DNA of 64,000 nucleotides. Source: Actinomyces procaprae. Its GTDB lineage: Bacteria; Actinomycetota; Actinomycetes; Actinomycetales; Actinomycetaceae. The notes under the pieces are model-generated. The model worked only from the letters and a program-made list of their open reading frames with translations, ran no database searches and was not told where the DNA came from. Made by a program: the position numbers and the translations under genes. The stretch spans positions 682,001-746,000 of the forward strand of contig NZ_CP039292.1 in assembly GCF_004798665.1 (NCBI RefSeq), read 5' to 3'. Positions 47,678-56,506 of the stretch are shown here, piece by piece (the stretch's first letter is position 1; each line of letters opens with the position of its first letter).

Positions 47678-48613
47678 ATGAATGAGGCCATGAGCGATAC
47701 CACCCCGCCGCGTGGTGCCGGACCCGAGGCGTCGCCCTCGGATACGGGCGCCGAGCCGTCGCCGCCGGAGGTCATCGCTCCGCCGTCGGGCACAATCACC
47801 CTGGCTGCAACCCCGATCGGGAACGTCGCCGATGCATCGCCACGCTTGCGGGCCGCCCTGGAACAGGCCGACGTCGTCGCTGCCGAGGACACCCGGCGCC
47901 TGTTCGCCCTGGCACGGCGAATGGGGGTGCACGTGGGTGGACGTGTGCTGGCCCTCCACGAGCACAACGAGAGTGCCAGGACCCCGGAGCTGCTTGAGGC
48001 GGCGCGAGCGGGCGCCGCGGTACTAGTCGTATCAGACGCCGGTATGCCCGGCGTCTCCGACCCCGGCTTCCGGCTGGTCGGGGCCGCCGCCGCCGCAGGT
48101 GTTCCCGTCACGGTGGCACCCGGGCCCTCAGCAGTGCTCACCGCCCTGGTGCTGTCCGGGCTGGCCAGTGATCGCTTCACCTTCGAGGGCTTCCTCCCGC
48201 GCAAGGTGGGTGAGCGGCAGCGTGCCCTGGCCGAGCTGGCGGAGGAGCCGCGCACCATGGTGTTCCTGGAATCGCCGAGGCGCACCCATGAGACGCTGCG
48301 TGCCATGGCTGAGTGCTTCGGCTCGGGCAGGCGTGCCGCACTGTGCCGTGAGCTGACCAAGACGCATGAGGAGGTGCGGCGGGCGACCCTGGGCGAATTG
48401 GCGCAGTCGACCGCCGACGGGGTGCTGGGCGAGGTGGTTCTGGTCGTCGCCGGGGCGCCGCCGCGGACGGTGGACCTGGAAACGGCCGCCGCCGAGGCGT
48501 TGAGCCTCGCTGCCGGCGGTATGCGGCTGAAGGAGGCCGCTGCCGAGGTCGCCCCGCGTGCGGGTGCGCGCCCGAACGAGGTTTACCGTGCGGCCCTCGC
48601 CGCGCGCGGCTGA
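47678..48613 (+). CDS. rsmI: 16S rRNA 2'-O-methyltransferase RsmI
   Basis: 311 residues from ATG 47678 (ATG 47690 possible). After a 35-residue disordered leader the tetrapyrrole-methylase fold starts at [19 protein letters not shown]. Signatures [40 protein letters not shown] and FEGFLPRK identify RsmI, which methylates the ribose of C1402 in 16S rRNA using SAM. A CATACT hexamer ends 6 nt before the ATG, overlapping the divergent pmt start, so a leaderless mRNA is likely. Confidence 0.95.
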   Translation: MNEAMSDTTPPRGAGPEASPSDTGAEPSPPEVIAPPSGTITLAATPIGNVADASPRLRAALEQADVVAAEDTRRLFALARRMGVHVGGRVLALHEHNESARTPELLEAARAGAAVLVVSDAGMPGVSDPGFRLVGAAAAAGVPVTVAPGPSAVLTALVLSGLASDRFTFEGFLPRKVGERQRALAELAEEPRTMVFLESPRRTHETLRAMAECFGSGRRAALCRELTKTHEEVRRATLGELAQSTADGVLGEVVLVVAGAPPRTVDLETAAAEALSLAAGGMRLKEAAAEVAPRAGARPNEVYRAALAARG

Positions 48614-48775
48614 GTGAGTCGCACATTCACGCCGACGGCGGGGTGGGTGCGACTGCGGGCGGAACGCCGGACCTGCCCGGGGCGTGCCGAGGCGGGCCCT
48701 GCTGAGGCGGCCGTGCCGCCCCTGGCCTAGCAAACGGCGAGCTCAACTAGCGGCAAACCGCCGGCCAGGGGACGG

Positions 48776-49633
48776 TCAGGGCTCCTGCTGGCCCTCGGGT
48801 GGGGGCAGTGGACGGTAGACCACCTGCTGAGGGGCGAATCCGTAGCTGTTCTGCGGTGGTGCGGACGTCGGCGGCGTCACCGGCGGAGGGCTCGGCGGCA
48901 ACGGCGTAGCCGGTGCCGCAGTCGGCTGAGTGGGCCCATAGGCGCCTGGAGCGGCGCCCGCGGCGGGCGGAAAGGCCGACTGGTCGACGGCGGGGAAGGG
49001 CTGGAATCCGGGAGCGCCCGCCGGGCCTGCCGTGAACAGCCGGGAGACGACCGCGCGTGAGCGTGCCCGCCTGCGCACCACCAGCCAGGTCGCGCCGCCC
49101 GCAGCGACGGCGGCACCCAAGACGCTGAAGGGCAGGGCGACCAGTGCGAGCCTGGAGACCCGGTCCCACTCGGGGGAGATGCTGGCCACGTTGATGGTGA
49201 TGGCGCTGTCCCCGGTGCAGGCGACCTCGTAGGTGCCGGCGTCGGTCGAGCGGAATCCCAGTGCCTGTGGCGGCTCTCCGCTCTTGTAGCCCGGCGGGTA
49301 GACATCCAGGGCGGTGCCCGTGGGATCGCTCACCGTGCAGGCGATATCGGGATCGTCGGAGTACAGGCCGTACTCGGTGTCCTCAAGCAGGATCAGCGGC
49401 GCCACCGTGCCGTCCCTGTCCACTTCCACCGCGTTCTTGTCGAGCACGCTCGGCGCCGTCTGCACCGCGATCAATAGCAACGCGATTCCCAGGAGCAGCA
49501 TTGCCACGCCCACGATCGTGACAATACGTGGTGCCTTCAGGGACGGCAGGCCGTCGCCGTGTGCGCCCTGAGCGGGTTGCGGCGCGCCGACCGTGACTGG
49601 GCCGGGCTGATTCCACACCGTCACTGCTCTCAC
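48776..49633 (-). CDS. Two-helix membrane protein with extracytoplasmic domain, paralogue 1
   Basis: 285 residues. Helix 1 (IVTIVGVAMLLLGIALLLIA) and helix 2 (LALVALPFSVLGAAVAAGGA) enclose about 110 extracytoplasmic residues with two Cys (IACTVSDPTG, YEVACTGDS), which may form a disulfide. The C-terminal 90 residues are Pro/Ala-rich and cytoplasmic. The neighbour at 49708 has the same plan, so the two are tandem paralogues. Similar pairs are seen in actinobacteria without assigned function. It is on the minus strand between rsmI and metG. Confidence 0.75.
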   Translation of the reverse strand: MRAVTVWNQPGPVTVGAPQPAQGAHGDGLPSLKAPRIVTIVGVAMLLLGIALLLIAVQTAPSVLDKNAVEVDRDGTVAPLILLEDTEYGLYSDDPDIACTVSDPTGTALDVYPPGYKSGEPPQALGFRSTDAGTYEVACTGDSAITINVASISPEWDRVSRLALVALPFSVLGAAVAAGGATWLVVRRRARSRAVVSRLFTAGPAGAPGFQPFPAVDQSAFPPAAGAAPGAYGPTQPTAAPATPLPPSPPPVTPPTSAPPQNSYGFAPQQVVYRPLPPPEGQQEP

Positions 49634-49707
49634 CTCTCCTGCTACCGGAGTCGCTGTCGCCTTGCGTGCCGACTCTACGGCGAAACCTGAGAGGTGTGCC
49701 AGGCGCC

Positions 49708-50328
49708 TCAGATTCCGGGATACGCGCCGGCGCCGGCGGCGGGCGGGGCCTGGTGCAGGCGTCGGTTGTGCGAATGACGAACAGCGAGCCAGATGGCTCC
49801 GCCCACCGCCAGGGGCAGGCCCACTATGAACATGCCGACCACAACGAACACGCCGGCCACCATGCGCCCGATGTCACCGCCGTCGACCAGCGGTCCGAAC
49901 CACACGTCATAGCCCGGGAACGAGGTTGAGCAGGTGATCGTGTAGTCACCGGAAGCGGCCGGCGCGACCATCCCGAACAGGCGACGCTCATTGACCTCCA
50001 CATACGACGTCGGGGAGATGACCTCAACCTCGGTGCCGTCGGCAGCGGTAACCGTGCACTGAGAGCCGCCGTTGCCGTACAAGCCGTATACGACGCTCGA
50101 GTCCAGCTGCGCAGTGTCCGCGCCGTCGGCCTCAATCGGTTGCAGGTCGTTGATGGCCCGCGCGCTCGAGGCGATGAACACCATGGTCAGCACGACCGCG
50201 ACCACGCACAGGGCCAATCCCGACAGCAGCAGGATGAGCGGCCCCTTGCGTCCCTTCGGGGCCGGCGTGGGGCCGGCACCGAAGGATGCTGCCCCATAGG
50301 GGTAGCCGGAGTGCGGGGGGAGTGACAT
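49708..50328 (-). CDS. Two-helix membrane protein with extracytoplasmic domain, paralogue 2
   Basis: 206 residues. Helix 1 GPLILLLSGLALCVVAVVLT, extracytoplasmic domain with SSVVYGLYGNGGSQCTVTAA and SGDYTITCSTS (two Cys as in its paralogue), helix 2 MVAGVFVVVGMFIVGLPLAV. Shares YGLY and GxYxxxC with the protein at 48776 (EYGLYSDDPDIACTV, GTYEVACTG). AAGGAGC upstream of the ATG supports this start. The two genes are 74 bp apart and probably co-transcribed, this one first. Function unknown. Confidence 0.75.
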   Translation of the reverse strand: MSLPPHSGYPYGAASFGAGPTPAPKGRKGPLILLLSGLALCVVAVVLTMVFIASSARAINDLQPIEADGADTAQLDSSVVYGLYGNGGSQCTVTAADGTEVEVISPTSYVEVNERRLFGMVAPAASGDYTITCSTSFPGYDVWFGPLVDGGDIGRMVAGVFVVVGMFIVGLPLAVGGAIWLAVRHSHNRRLHQAPPAAGAGAYPGI

Positions 50329-50559
50329 GAAGGGCTCCTTCGACGAGATGCGGTGCGGGGGAGGGGCCGCCCGCCCGAACGCGGGTGGTCGGGTCCGGGG
50401 CGGCGCTGCTGCACCGGTTGCGGTGGCGGGATCCTGCGGTCCCGACGGCGGCGTCCGGCGGGCGCACTGGCCGTCACCCTAGAGCGGCAGCAGGCCGCGG
50501 TACATGGGTACAACAACCCAGAGGCGGCCCCCGGGCGCCGGAGCGGATAGGCTGCCCCC

Positions 50560-52410
50560 ATGAGCCGTATCCTCTCCGCCGTCGCCTGGCCCTACGCCAA
50601 CGGTCCCCGCCACATCGGACATGTCGCCGGCTTCGGCGTCCCCTCGGACGTCTTCTCCCGCTACATGCGCATGGCCGGGCACGACGTCCTCATGGTTTCC
50701 GGAACCGACGAGCACGGCACCCCGATCCTGGTGGCCGCCGACGAGGAGGGCGTCAGCCCGCGCGAGCTCGCCGACCGCAACAACCGGCTCATCGTCGAGG
50801 ACCTGGTGGCGCTCGGCCTGTCCTACGACCTGTTCACCCGCACCACCGCCGGCAACCACTACCGGGTGGTGCAGGAAATGTTCCGCACCGTGCGCGACAA
50901 CGGCTACATGGTCGAGCAGGTCACCCGCTCCGCCATTTCCCCGTCCACCGGGCGCACCCTGCCCGACCGCTACATCGAGGGCACCTGCCCGATCTGCGGC
51001 GCCGCCGGCGCCCGCGGCGACCAGTGCGACACCTGCGGCAACCAGCTCGACCCCACCGACCTGATCGACCCCCGCTCCCGCATCAACGGGGAGACCCCCG
51101 AGTTCGTGGAGTCCACCCACTGGTTCCTGGACCTGCCCGCACTGGCGCAGGCGCTCGGCGCCTGGCTGGACGAGCGGGAGGCCTCCGGCGCCTGGCGGCC
51201 CAATGTCATTCGCTTCTCCAAGAACATCCTGGCGGAGATCCGCCCGCGCGCCATGACCCGCGACATCGACTGGGGCATCCCCGTTCCCGGTTGGGAGGAC
51301 CAGCCGAACAAACGCCTGTACGTGTGGTTCGACGCCGTCATCGGCTACCTGTCCGCATCCATCGAGTGGGCGCGGCGCACCGGGGACCCCGAGGCCTGGC
51401 GCCAGTGGTGGAATGATCCGCAGGCCCTGTCCTACTACTTCATGGGCAAGGACAACATCGTCTTCCACTCCCAGATCTGGCCTGCCGAGCTGCTCGGCTA
51501 CAACGGCCAGGGCGAGCGCGGCGGTGAGAGCGGCGACATGGGCGTGCTGAACCTGCCCACCGAGGTCGTCTCCAGTGAGTTCCTGACCATGGAGGGACGC
51601 AAGTTCTCCTCCTCCCACGGCATTGTGATCTACGTGCGCGACTTCCTGGCACGCTACCAGGCCGACGCCCTGCGCTACTTCATCTGCGCCGCCGGCCCCG
51701 AGACCGCCGACGCCGACTTCACCTGGGCGGAGTTCGTGCGCCGCACCAACGGTGAGCTGGTGGCCGGCTGGGGCAACCTGGTCAACCGCACCGCCGCCAT
51801 GATTCACAAGCGCTTCGGCGCCATCCCCGCCCCGGACGAGCTGGAGGACGTGGACCGGGCCCTGCTGGACGCCGTCGCCGCCGGCTTCGCCACCGTCGGC
51901 GACCTGATCCGCCACCACCGGCAGAAGGCCGCGCTCGCGGAGGCAATGCGGCTGGTCGGCGAGGCCAACAAGTACATCGCCGAGACTGAACCCTTCAAGC
52001 TCAAGGGGGAGCCGGGCACCCCCGCCCACCGGCGCCTGGCCACGGTGCTGCACACCCTCGCCCAGGTGGTGGCCGACCTGAACCTCATGCTCTCCCCATT
52101 CCTGCCGCACGCCGCCAACGACGTCGATCGCGTCATGGGCGGCGAGGGCGACATCGCCCCCATGCCCCGCATCGAGGAGGTGGACGAGCTCGACCCGCAG
52201 GTGCTGCCCGAGGCCTTCGCCGGCCGCACCGGCTACCCGATCATCACCGGCGACTACACCGCTGTGCCGGCCTGGGAGCGCCACGACGTCGTGATCGGCA
52301 CGCCCATCGCCAAGCCGAAGCCCGTCTTCACCAAGCTCGACGAGGCCATCGTGGAGGAGGAGCTGGCCCGCTACGCCGACTCCCTGCCCGACGACGTCAC
52401 CGGCGCATGA
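50560..52410 (+). CDS. metG: Methionyl-tRNA synthetase
   Basis: 616 residues. Class I motifs: HIGH-type [15 protein letters not shown] (9-23) and KMSKS-type GRKFSSSHG (about 347-355). The zinc knuckle is [20 protein letters not shown]. MetG type without the C-terminal EMAP domain. TAGGCT ends 6 nt before the ATG, suggesting leaderless transcription. Overlaps tatD by 4 bp (ATGA), the conserved metG-tatD-rpf-ksgA-ispE arrangement. Confidence 0.97.
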   Translation: MSRILSAVAWPYANGPRHIGHVAGFGVPSDVFSRYMRMAGHDVLMVSGTDEHGTPILVAADEEGVSPRELADRNNRLIVEDLVALGLSYDLFTRTTAGNHYRVVQEMFRTVRDNGYMVEQVTRSAISPSTGRTLPDRYIEGTCPICGAAGARGDQCDTCGNQLDPTDLIDPRSRINGETPEFVESTHWFLDLPALAQALGAWLDEREASGAWRPNVIRFSKNILAEIRPRAMTRDIDWGIPVPGWEDQPNKRLYVWFDAVIGYLSASIEWARRTGDPEAWRQWWNDPQALSYYFMGKDNIVFHSQIWPAELLGYNGQGERGGESGDMGVLNLPTEVVSSEFLTMEGRKFSSSHGIVIYVRDFLARYQADALRYFICAAGPETADADFTWAEFVRRTNGELVAGWGNLVNRTAAMIHKRFGAIPAPDELEDVDRALLDAVAAGFATVGDLIRHHRQKAALAEAMRLVGEANKYIAETEPFKLKGEPGTPAHRRLATVLHTLAQVVADLNLMLSPFLPHAANDVDRVMGGEGDIAPMPRIEEVDELDPQVLPEAFAGRTGYPIITGDYTAVPAWERHDVVIGTPIAKPKPVFTKLDEAIVEEELARYADSLPDDVTGA

Positions 52411-53339
52411 GCCGCAAGCACCGCGACCGCTCCTGGCCGCCCGCCGACGCCGCCGCCCCCCTGGTGGCGCCAGTCACCGACAACCACACCCACCTGCCGG
52501 TTCCCGGTGAGGCTGCCGCCGGGCCCGGCTCGGATGCGCCGCTTGACGCCGCTGAACTGGTTGCCCGGGCGGGCGCCGTAGGTGTCCCTGCGATCATCAC
52601 CTCCGCCTGTGAGACGACCACCTGGGCGCCGAGCCTCGCCCTGGCGCGCGAGCTTCCCGGAGTGCGGGTGGCCCTGGCCATCCACCCCAACGAGGCCGTC
52701 GCCCACGCCGGGGTGCGGGAGATCGGACCGGACGGTCTGGAGCCCCTGCGCCTGCCCCACCACGACGAGCCCCTGGACGAGGCCCTGAGCCGGCTGGAGG
52801 AGCAGGTGCGCGGCAACCGGGACGTCGTCGTCGCCGTCGGGGAGACCGGCCTGGACTACTTCCGCACCGGTCCTCGTGGCGCCGCCGTCCAGCGCCAGGC
52901 ATTCCGCGACCACATCGCCCTGGCCAAGCAGCTGGATCTGCCCCTGCAGATCCACGACCGCGACGCCCACGCCGAGTGCGTCGCCGTCCTGGAGGCTGAC
53001 GGCGCCCCGGAGCGGACCGTCTTCCACTGCTTCAGCGGGGGAGCGGATCTGGCCCGTGCCTGCGCCGAGCACGGCTGGTACGCCTCCGTTGCCGGCCCCA
53101 TCACCTATCCCGCGAACGATGACCTGCGCGCCGCGGTCGCGTCCCTCCCCGAGGACCTGCTGCTGGTAGAGACCGACGCGCCGTACCTGCCCCCCAAGCG
53201 TTGGCGCGGCCGCCCCAACGGCACCTACCTGATGCCTGACACGGTGCGCTTCCTCGCGCAACTGCGCGGCGTGGAGGAGGCGGAGATGTGCGCGGTGCTG
53301 GAGCGCAATACGCGACAGGTCTACGGCACATGGCTGTGA
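52407..53339 (+). CDS. tatD: TatD-family metal-dependent DNase
   Basis: 310 residues; start overlaps the metG stop. TIM-barrel amidohydrolase fold with TatD metal ligands: His-x-His in DNHTHLPV, Glu in [11 protein letters not shown], His in [11 protein letters not shown] and FHCFSGGAD, Asp in [10 protein letters not shown]. TatD proteins are 3'-5' exonucleases or D-aminoacyl deacylase relatives in DNA repair or degradation. An N-terminal extension of about 20 residues is added to the E. coli form. Co-transcribed with metG. Confidence 0.95.
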   Translation: MSRKHRDRSWPPADAAAPLVAPVTDNHTHLPVPGEAAAGPGSDAPLDAAELVARAGAVGVPAIITSACETTTWAPSLALARELPGVRVALAIHPNEAVAHAGVREIGPDGLEPLRLPHHDEPLDEALSRLEEQVRGNRDVVVAVGETGLDYFRTGPRGAAVQRQAFRDHIALAKQLDLPLQIHDRDAHAECVAVLEADGAPERTVFHCFSGGADLARACAEHGWYASVAGPITYPANDDLRAAVASLPEDLLLVETDAPYLPPKRWRGRPNGTYLMPDTVRFLAQLRGVEEAEMCAVLERNTRQVYGTWL

Positions 53340-53355
53340 AATGTGTCAGGTTGTG

Positions 53356-53384
53356 TTGCTGAGGTGACGGCAAGTCGGTAGCGT
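53356..53384 (+). promoter_or_regulatory. Promoter of the first G5-domain gene
   Basis: TTGCTG (53356-53361), 17 bp, TAGCGT (53379-53384). The -10 context GGTAGCGTGACCGGCAGTTG recurs almost unchanged upstream of the second gene (54488-54507), so both promoters share a recognition pattern. Confidence 0.6.
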
Positions 53385-53418
53385 GACCGGCAGTTGTCAA
53401 CCGTTAGGAAGATTCCCA

Positions 53419-54354
53419 GTGGGCCGTCACTCCCAGAGCAGTTCCTTGAGCACAACGCTGGTTGAGCTCGGAGCACTCGCCTCGAAGAGCCTCACCAACA
53501 CCACCGCCGAGCACGGGCGCCGCCGCGCCGCCGGCCCGGCGAAGACCTCGATCTCTCCGGCCATGTACCGGGCGGGCGGGGTCGCCGCAGCGCTGTCACT
53601 GGCGGTGTCTGGCGGCGCCTATGCCGCAACCCAGTTCGGCGAGTCCGACATCGCCCCCCTCACCGAGTCCCAGGCACGCATGCAGGCCATCGCCGCATCC
53701 GGCGAGGACACGGCCGATGGCCTGGTAGTCGGTGGTGACGTGGCGGAGGTCTCCTCGGTGACCGAGGAGGTTACGGACAAGTTCGAGCGGGTTGAGCAGG
53801 AGTCGGACTCGCTGGCTGAGGGTGAGGAGAAGGTTCAGACCGAGGGTGTCAATGGGGTCACCCGGGTGGTTTACCGGGTGACGAGCGTGGACGGCAAGGA
53901 GATCGCCCGTGAGGTGGTCTCCCGTGCGGTGGTCACCGAGCGCGTCGACGAGGTGGTGCTGGTCGGCACCGGCAGCACCTCCGACGCGACCGCCGACACC
54001 GGCAGCGGCAGTGCGACGACGACCGCCACAGCCTCGGGCGACGGCACCACTGCCGCCTCCGCTCAGTCCATCGCCAAGTCGATGATGTCGTCCTACGGTT
54101 GGGACGACTCGCAGTTCAGCTGCCTGGTGAACCTGTGGAACCGTGAGTCCGGCTGGAACTACCAGGCTCAGAACCCCTCCTCCGGCGCCTACGGCATCCC
54201 GCAGTCCCTGCCGGGATCCAAGATGAGCTCGGTGGCCTCCGACTGGGCCACCAACCCCACCACCCAGATCACCTGGGGCCTGGGCTACATCTCCGAGCGC
54301 TACGGCAGTCCCTGCTCCGCCTGGGCCCACTCCGAGTCCACTGGCTGGTACTGA
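53419..54354 (+). CDS. Secreted G5-domain protein with lysozyme-like C-terminus
   Basis: 311 residues from a GTG with AGGAAG upstream. A 50-residue basic N-terminus leads into a signal helix (AGGVAAALSLAVSGGAYAA). A G5 domain (about 105-188) is followed by a linker and a C-terminal lytic-transglycosylase-like domain (FSCLVNLWNRESGWNYQAQN, SSGAYGIPQSLPGSKM, WGLGYISERYGSPCSAW), as in aggregation-promoting-factor-type muralytic enzymes rather than classical Rpf. The likely catalytic Glu is in NRESGWN. The G5 segment is 98% identical in DNA to that of the next gene. It stands in the rpfB position between tatD and ksgA. Confidence 0.88.
   Translation: MGRHSQSSSLSTTLVELGALASKSLTNTTAEHGRRRAAGPAKTSISPAMYRAGGVAAALSLAVSGGAYAATQFGESDIAPLTESQARMQAIAASGEDTADGLVVGGDVAEVSSVTEEVTDKFERVEQESDSLAEGEEKVQTEGVNGVTRVVYRVTSVDGKEIAREVVSRAVVTERVDEVVLVGTGSTSDATADTGSGSATTTATASGDGTTAASAQSIAKSMMSSYGWDDSQFSCLVNLWNRESGWNYQAQNPSSGAYGIPQSLPGSKMSSVASDWATNPTTQITWGLGYISERYGSPCSAWAHSESTGWY
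53731..53985 (+). repeat. G5-domain segment, copy 1 of a 255-bp near-identical duplication
   Basis: Differs from 54776-55030 at only four positions, all C here and T there and all third codon positions (TTC/TTT, GTC/GTT, TAC/TAT, AGC/AGT). The sequence on either side of the segment is not similar. Confidence 0.95.
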
Positions 54355-54467
54355 TCCCCGCCGCGGTCGTCCTCGCGGCCTGCGCTGGGGGTGCCTGACC
54401 GGGCGGCCCTGCCCGGGGGCCGCCGCAGGAACGGTGCAGGGCACACCCGATTCGTGATCCAAGCCAT

Positions 54468-54495
54468 TGTCCGTCCCCTCCGCCTTCGTTAGCGT
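54468..54495 (+). promoter_or_regulatory. Promoter of the Rpf gene
   Basis: TTGTCC (54468-54473), 16 bp, TAGCGT (54490-54495), followed by GGTCGGCAGTTGG as in the promoter at 53356. A leader of about 55 nt and AGGAAAGGA precede the ATG. Confidence 0.6.
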
Positions 54496-54556
54496 GGTCG
54501 GCAGTTGGCGCCGTGGTAGCCGATCCGGTGGTTCCCGGCGCTGAGGAAAGGACGCT

Positions 54557-55372
54557 ATGACCCGCATCAACGAACTCCTCAAGCCCAACATCATCCGTGC
54601 CGGGGGCATCGCCGCGGTGCTGGCCCTGTCGGTCTCCGGCGGCGCTTACGCCGCCGTCGAGGCGACAGCGCCGGGTGTCGACGCCGAGGTACTCCCCGAG
54701 ACCGTGGTGGTGGCCTCCGCCGCGGACATCTCCGCCGACGGCGCCGCCGCCGAGGAGGCTGCCGAGCTGGTGGCCGGTGGTGACGTGGCGGAGGTCTCCT
54801 CGGTGACCGAGGAGGTTACGGACAAGTTTGAGCGGGTTGAGCAGGAGTCGGACTCGCTGGCTGAGGGTGAGGAGAAGGTTCAGACCGAGGGTGTTAATGG
54901 GGTCACCCGGGTGGTTTATCGGGTGACGAGTGTGGACGGCAAGGAGATCGCCCGTGAGGTGGTCTCCCGTGCGGTGGTCACCGAGCGCGTCGACGAGGTG
55001 GTGCTGGTCGGCACCGGCAGCACCTCCGACGACACCGCATCCGACGGTGCAACCGGCAGCACCGGTTCCTCCAGCAGCTCGTCCGCAGGAGCCTCGGCGG
55101 GCAGCTCCTCCTCCGGCGGCGCCTCCGCCGGCGACGACTCGGTATGGGCGGCCCTGGCCCAGTGCGAATCCGGCGGCAACCCCACCACCAACACTGGGAA
55201 CGGCTTCTACGGCCTGTACCAGTTCTCCCTGTCCACCTGGCAGGCCATGGGCGGCACCGGCTACCCGCACGAGGCGGATGTGGCCACCCAGACCGCCATG
55301 GCCAAGAAGCTCCAGGCCCAGTCCGGCTGGGGCCAGTGGCCCCACTGCGCCGCTCAGCTCGGCCTGCTCTGA
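54557..55372 (+). CDS. Resuscitation-promoting factor (RpfB-like, G5 plus Rpf domain)
   Basis: 271 residues. Signal sequence AGGIAAVLALSVSGGAYAA; G5 domain (about 74-158); a Ser/Gly/Ala-rich linker; Rpf lysozyme-like domain from about 195 with catalytic Glu204 in WAALAQCESGGNPTTN, then FYGLYQFSLSTWQAMGG and a closing Cys in QWPHCAAQLGLL. Rpf enzymes cleave peptidoglycan and promote regrowth of dormant actinobacteria. It lacks the DUF348 repeats of mycobacterial RpfB. Located between tatD and ksgA as in M. tuberculosis (Rv1009). The G5 module was evidently exchanged with the neighbour. Confidence 0.95.
   Translation: MTRINELLKPNIIRAGGIAAVLALSVSGGAYAAVEATAPGVDAEVLPETVVVASAADISADGAAAEEAAELVAGGDVAEVSSVTEEVTDKFERVEQESDSLAEGEEKVQTEGVNGVTRVVYRVTSVDGKEIAREVVSRAVVTERVDEVVLVGTGSTSDDTASDGATGSTGSSSSSSAGASAGSSSSGGASAGDDSVWAALAQCESGGNPTTNTGNGFYGLYQFSLSTWQAMGGTGYPHEADVATQTAMAKKLQAQSGWGQWPHCAAQLGLL
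54776..55030 (+). repeat. G5-domain segment, copy 2 of the 255-bp duplication
   Basis: Partner of 53731-53985, same reading frame, spanning VGGDVAEVSSVTEEVTDKF through VVLVGTGSTSD (given in parts). Identity drops sharply at both ends. Confidence 0.95.
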
Positions 55373-55439
55373 CCCGACCATCCGGGCGGCGCGGCCCCGG
55401 CGAGGCGTTGGCCCGCCAGCTCCCGCCGCCCCGCCGCTC

Positions 55440-55509
55440 GTGGTGGTCTGGTCGCGGCGTCCCCGCCGCCGCTTGTGGTGGTCTGGTCGCGGCGTCCCCG
55501 CCGCCGCTC
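55440..55509. repeat. 35-bp tandem duplication between rpf and rsmA
   Basis: TGGTGGTCTGGTCGCGGCGT begins at 55441 and again at 55476, period 35 bp; the two copies differ at one or two bases. Each contains GCGGCG-TCCC-CGCCGC, a small hairpin that could act in termination. Confidence 0.85.
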
Positions 55510-55528
55510 CTGACATAGGCTGAGCCCC

Positions 55529-56506
55529 GTGCCCATGCCCGACGCCAATCAGACCGCTCCCGGCCTGCTCGGCCCCGCCGACATTCGTCGCCTCGCCGCC
55601 GCGCTCGACCTGCGCCCGTCGAAGGCCCGCGGGCAGAACTTCGTCCACGACGCCGGCACGGTCCGCCGCATCGTGCGTCTAGCGGGCGTGCAGCCCGACG
55701 AGACCGTACTTGAGATCGGACCCGGCCTCGGTTCCCTGACACTGGCGCTGCTCGAGGCCGGCGCCCGGGTGATCGCCGTCGAGGTCGAGCCCGTGCTCGC
55801 CCGCGCCCTGCCCACAACCATCGCGAACCGCCTGCCCGCCGTCGCCGACCACCTGACCGTACTCAACGCCGACGCCCTGACCATCACCGGGCCGCAGACG
55901 CTGCCGGCACCGGACGGCGCCGCCCCGCCCACCCGGTTGGTCGCCAACCTGCCCTACAACGTTGCCGTACCCGTGCTGCTCACCGCACTTGCAGCACTAC
56001 CGGGCCTACACACCGCCACAGTCATGGTCCAGGCCGAGGTCGCCGACCGGCTCGCCGCAGCCCCGGGCTCACGCACCTACGGAGTTCCCAGCGTCAAGGC
56101 CGCCTGGTACGGCACCGTACGCCGCGACGCCCGCATCGGACGCAGCGTCTTCTGGCCCGTACCCAACGTCGACTCCGCCGTCGTCACCCTCACCCGCCGC
56201 GAGCCCCCGGCCACCACCGCCACCCGCGAACAGGTATTCGCCGTCATCGACGCCGCCTTCGCCCAGCGCCGCAAGACCCTGCGCAAGGCCCTGGCACCGC
56301 TCGCGGGCGGCCCCGACCAGGTGGAGGCCGCCGCCCGCGCCGTCGGCATCGACCCGACCGCCCGCGGCGAGAAGCTCGACGTCCTCGCCTTCGCCGCGCT
56401 GGCACAGGCGCTCGCCCAGGCCGGGGCCTTCGCCCCAGCCCCAACCGCAGACGCCGTCGGCCCGAGCGCCGACCCGCGTCCCCGTAACACCGGGAGGCAG
56501 TCATGA
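55529..56506 (+). CDS. rsmA: 16S rRNA adenine dimethyltransferase RsmA/KsgA
   Basis: 325 residues from a GTG (ATG 55535 possible). SAM-binding EIGPGLGSLTLAL, VEVEP acidic loop and catalytic NLPYN are as in the family, which dimethylates A1518 and A1519 of 16S rRNA. TAGGCT ends 7 nt before the GTG, suggesting leaderless transcription. The C-terminus extends about 40 residues beyond the usual helical domain in an Ala/Pro-rich tail. Overlaps ispE by 4 bp. Confidence 0.96.
   Translation: MPMPDANQTAPGLLGPADIRRLAAALDLRPSKARGQNFVHDAGTVRRIVRLAGVQPDETVLEIGPGLGSLTLALLEAGARVIAVEVEPVLARALPTTIANRLPAVADHLTVLNADALTITGPQTLPAPDGAAPPTRLVANLPYNVAVPVLLTALAALPGLHTATVMVQAEVADRLAAAPGSRTYGVPSVKAAWYGTVRRDARIGRSVFWPVPNVDSAVVTLTRREPPATTATREQVFAVIDAAFAQRRKTLRKALAPLAGGPDQVEAAARAVGIDPTARGEKLDVLAFAALAQALAQAGAFAPAPTADAVGPSADPRPRNTGRQS

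Noticed and set aside
48615..48652. AGTCGCAC/GTGCGACT dyad after rsmI as a terminator
   Set aside because: An 8-bp stem with a 22-nt loop and no T-run is too weak to call.
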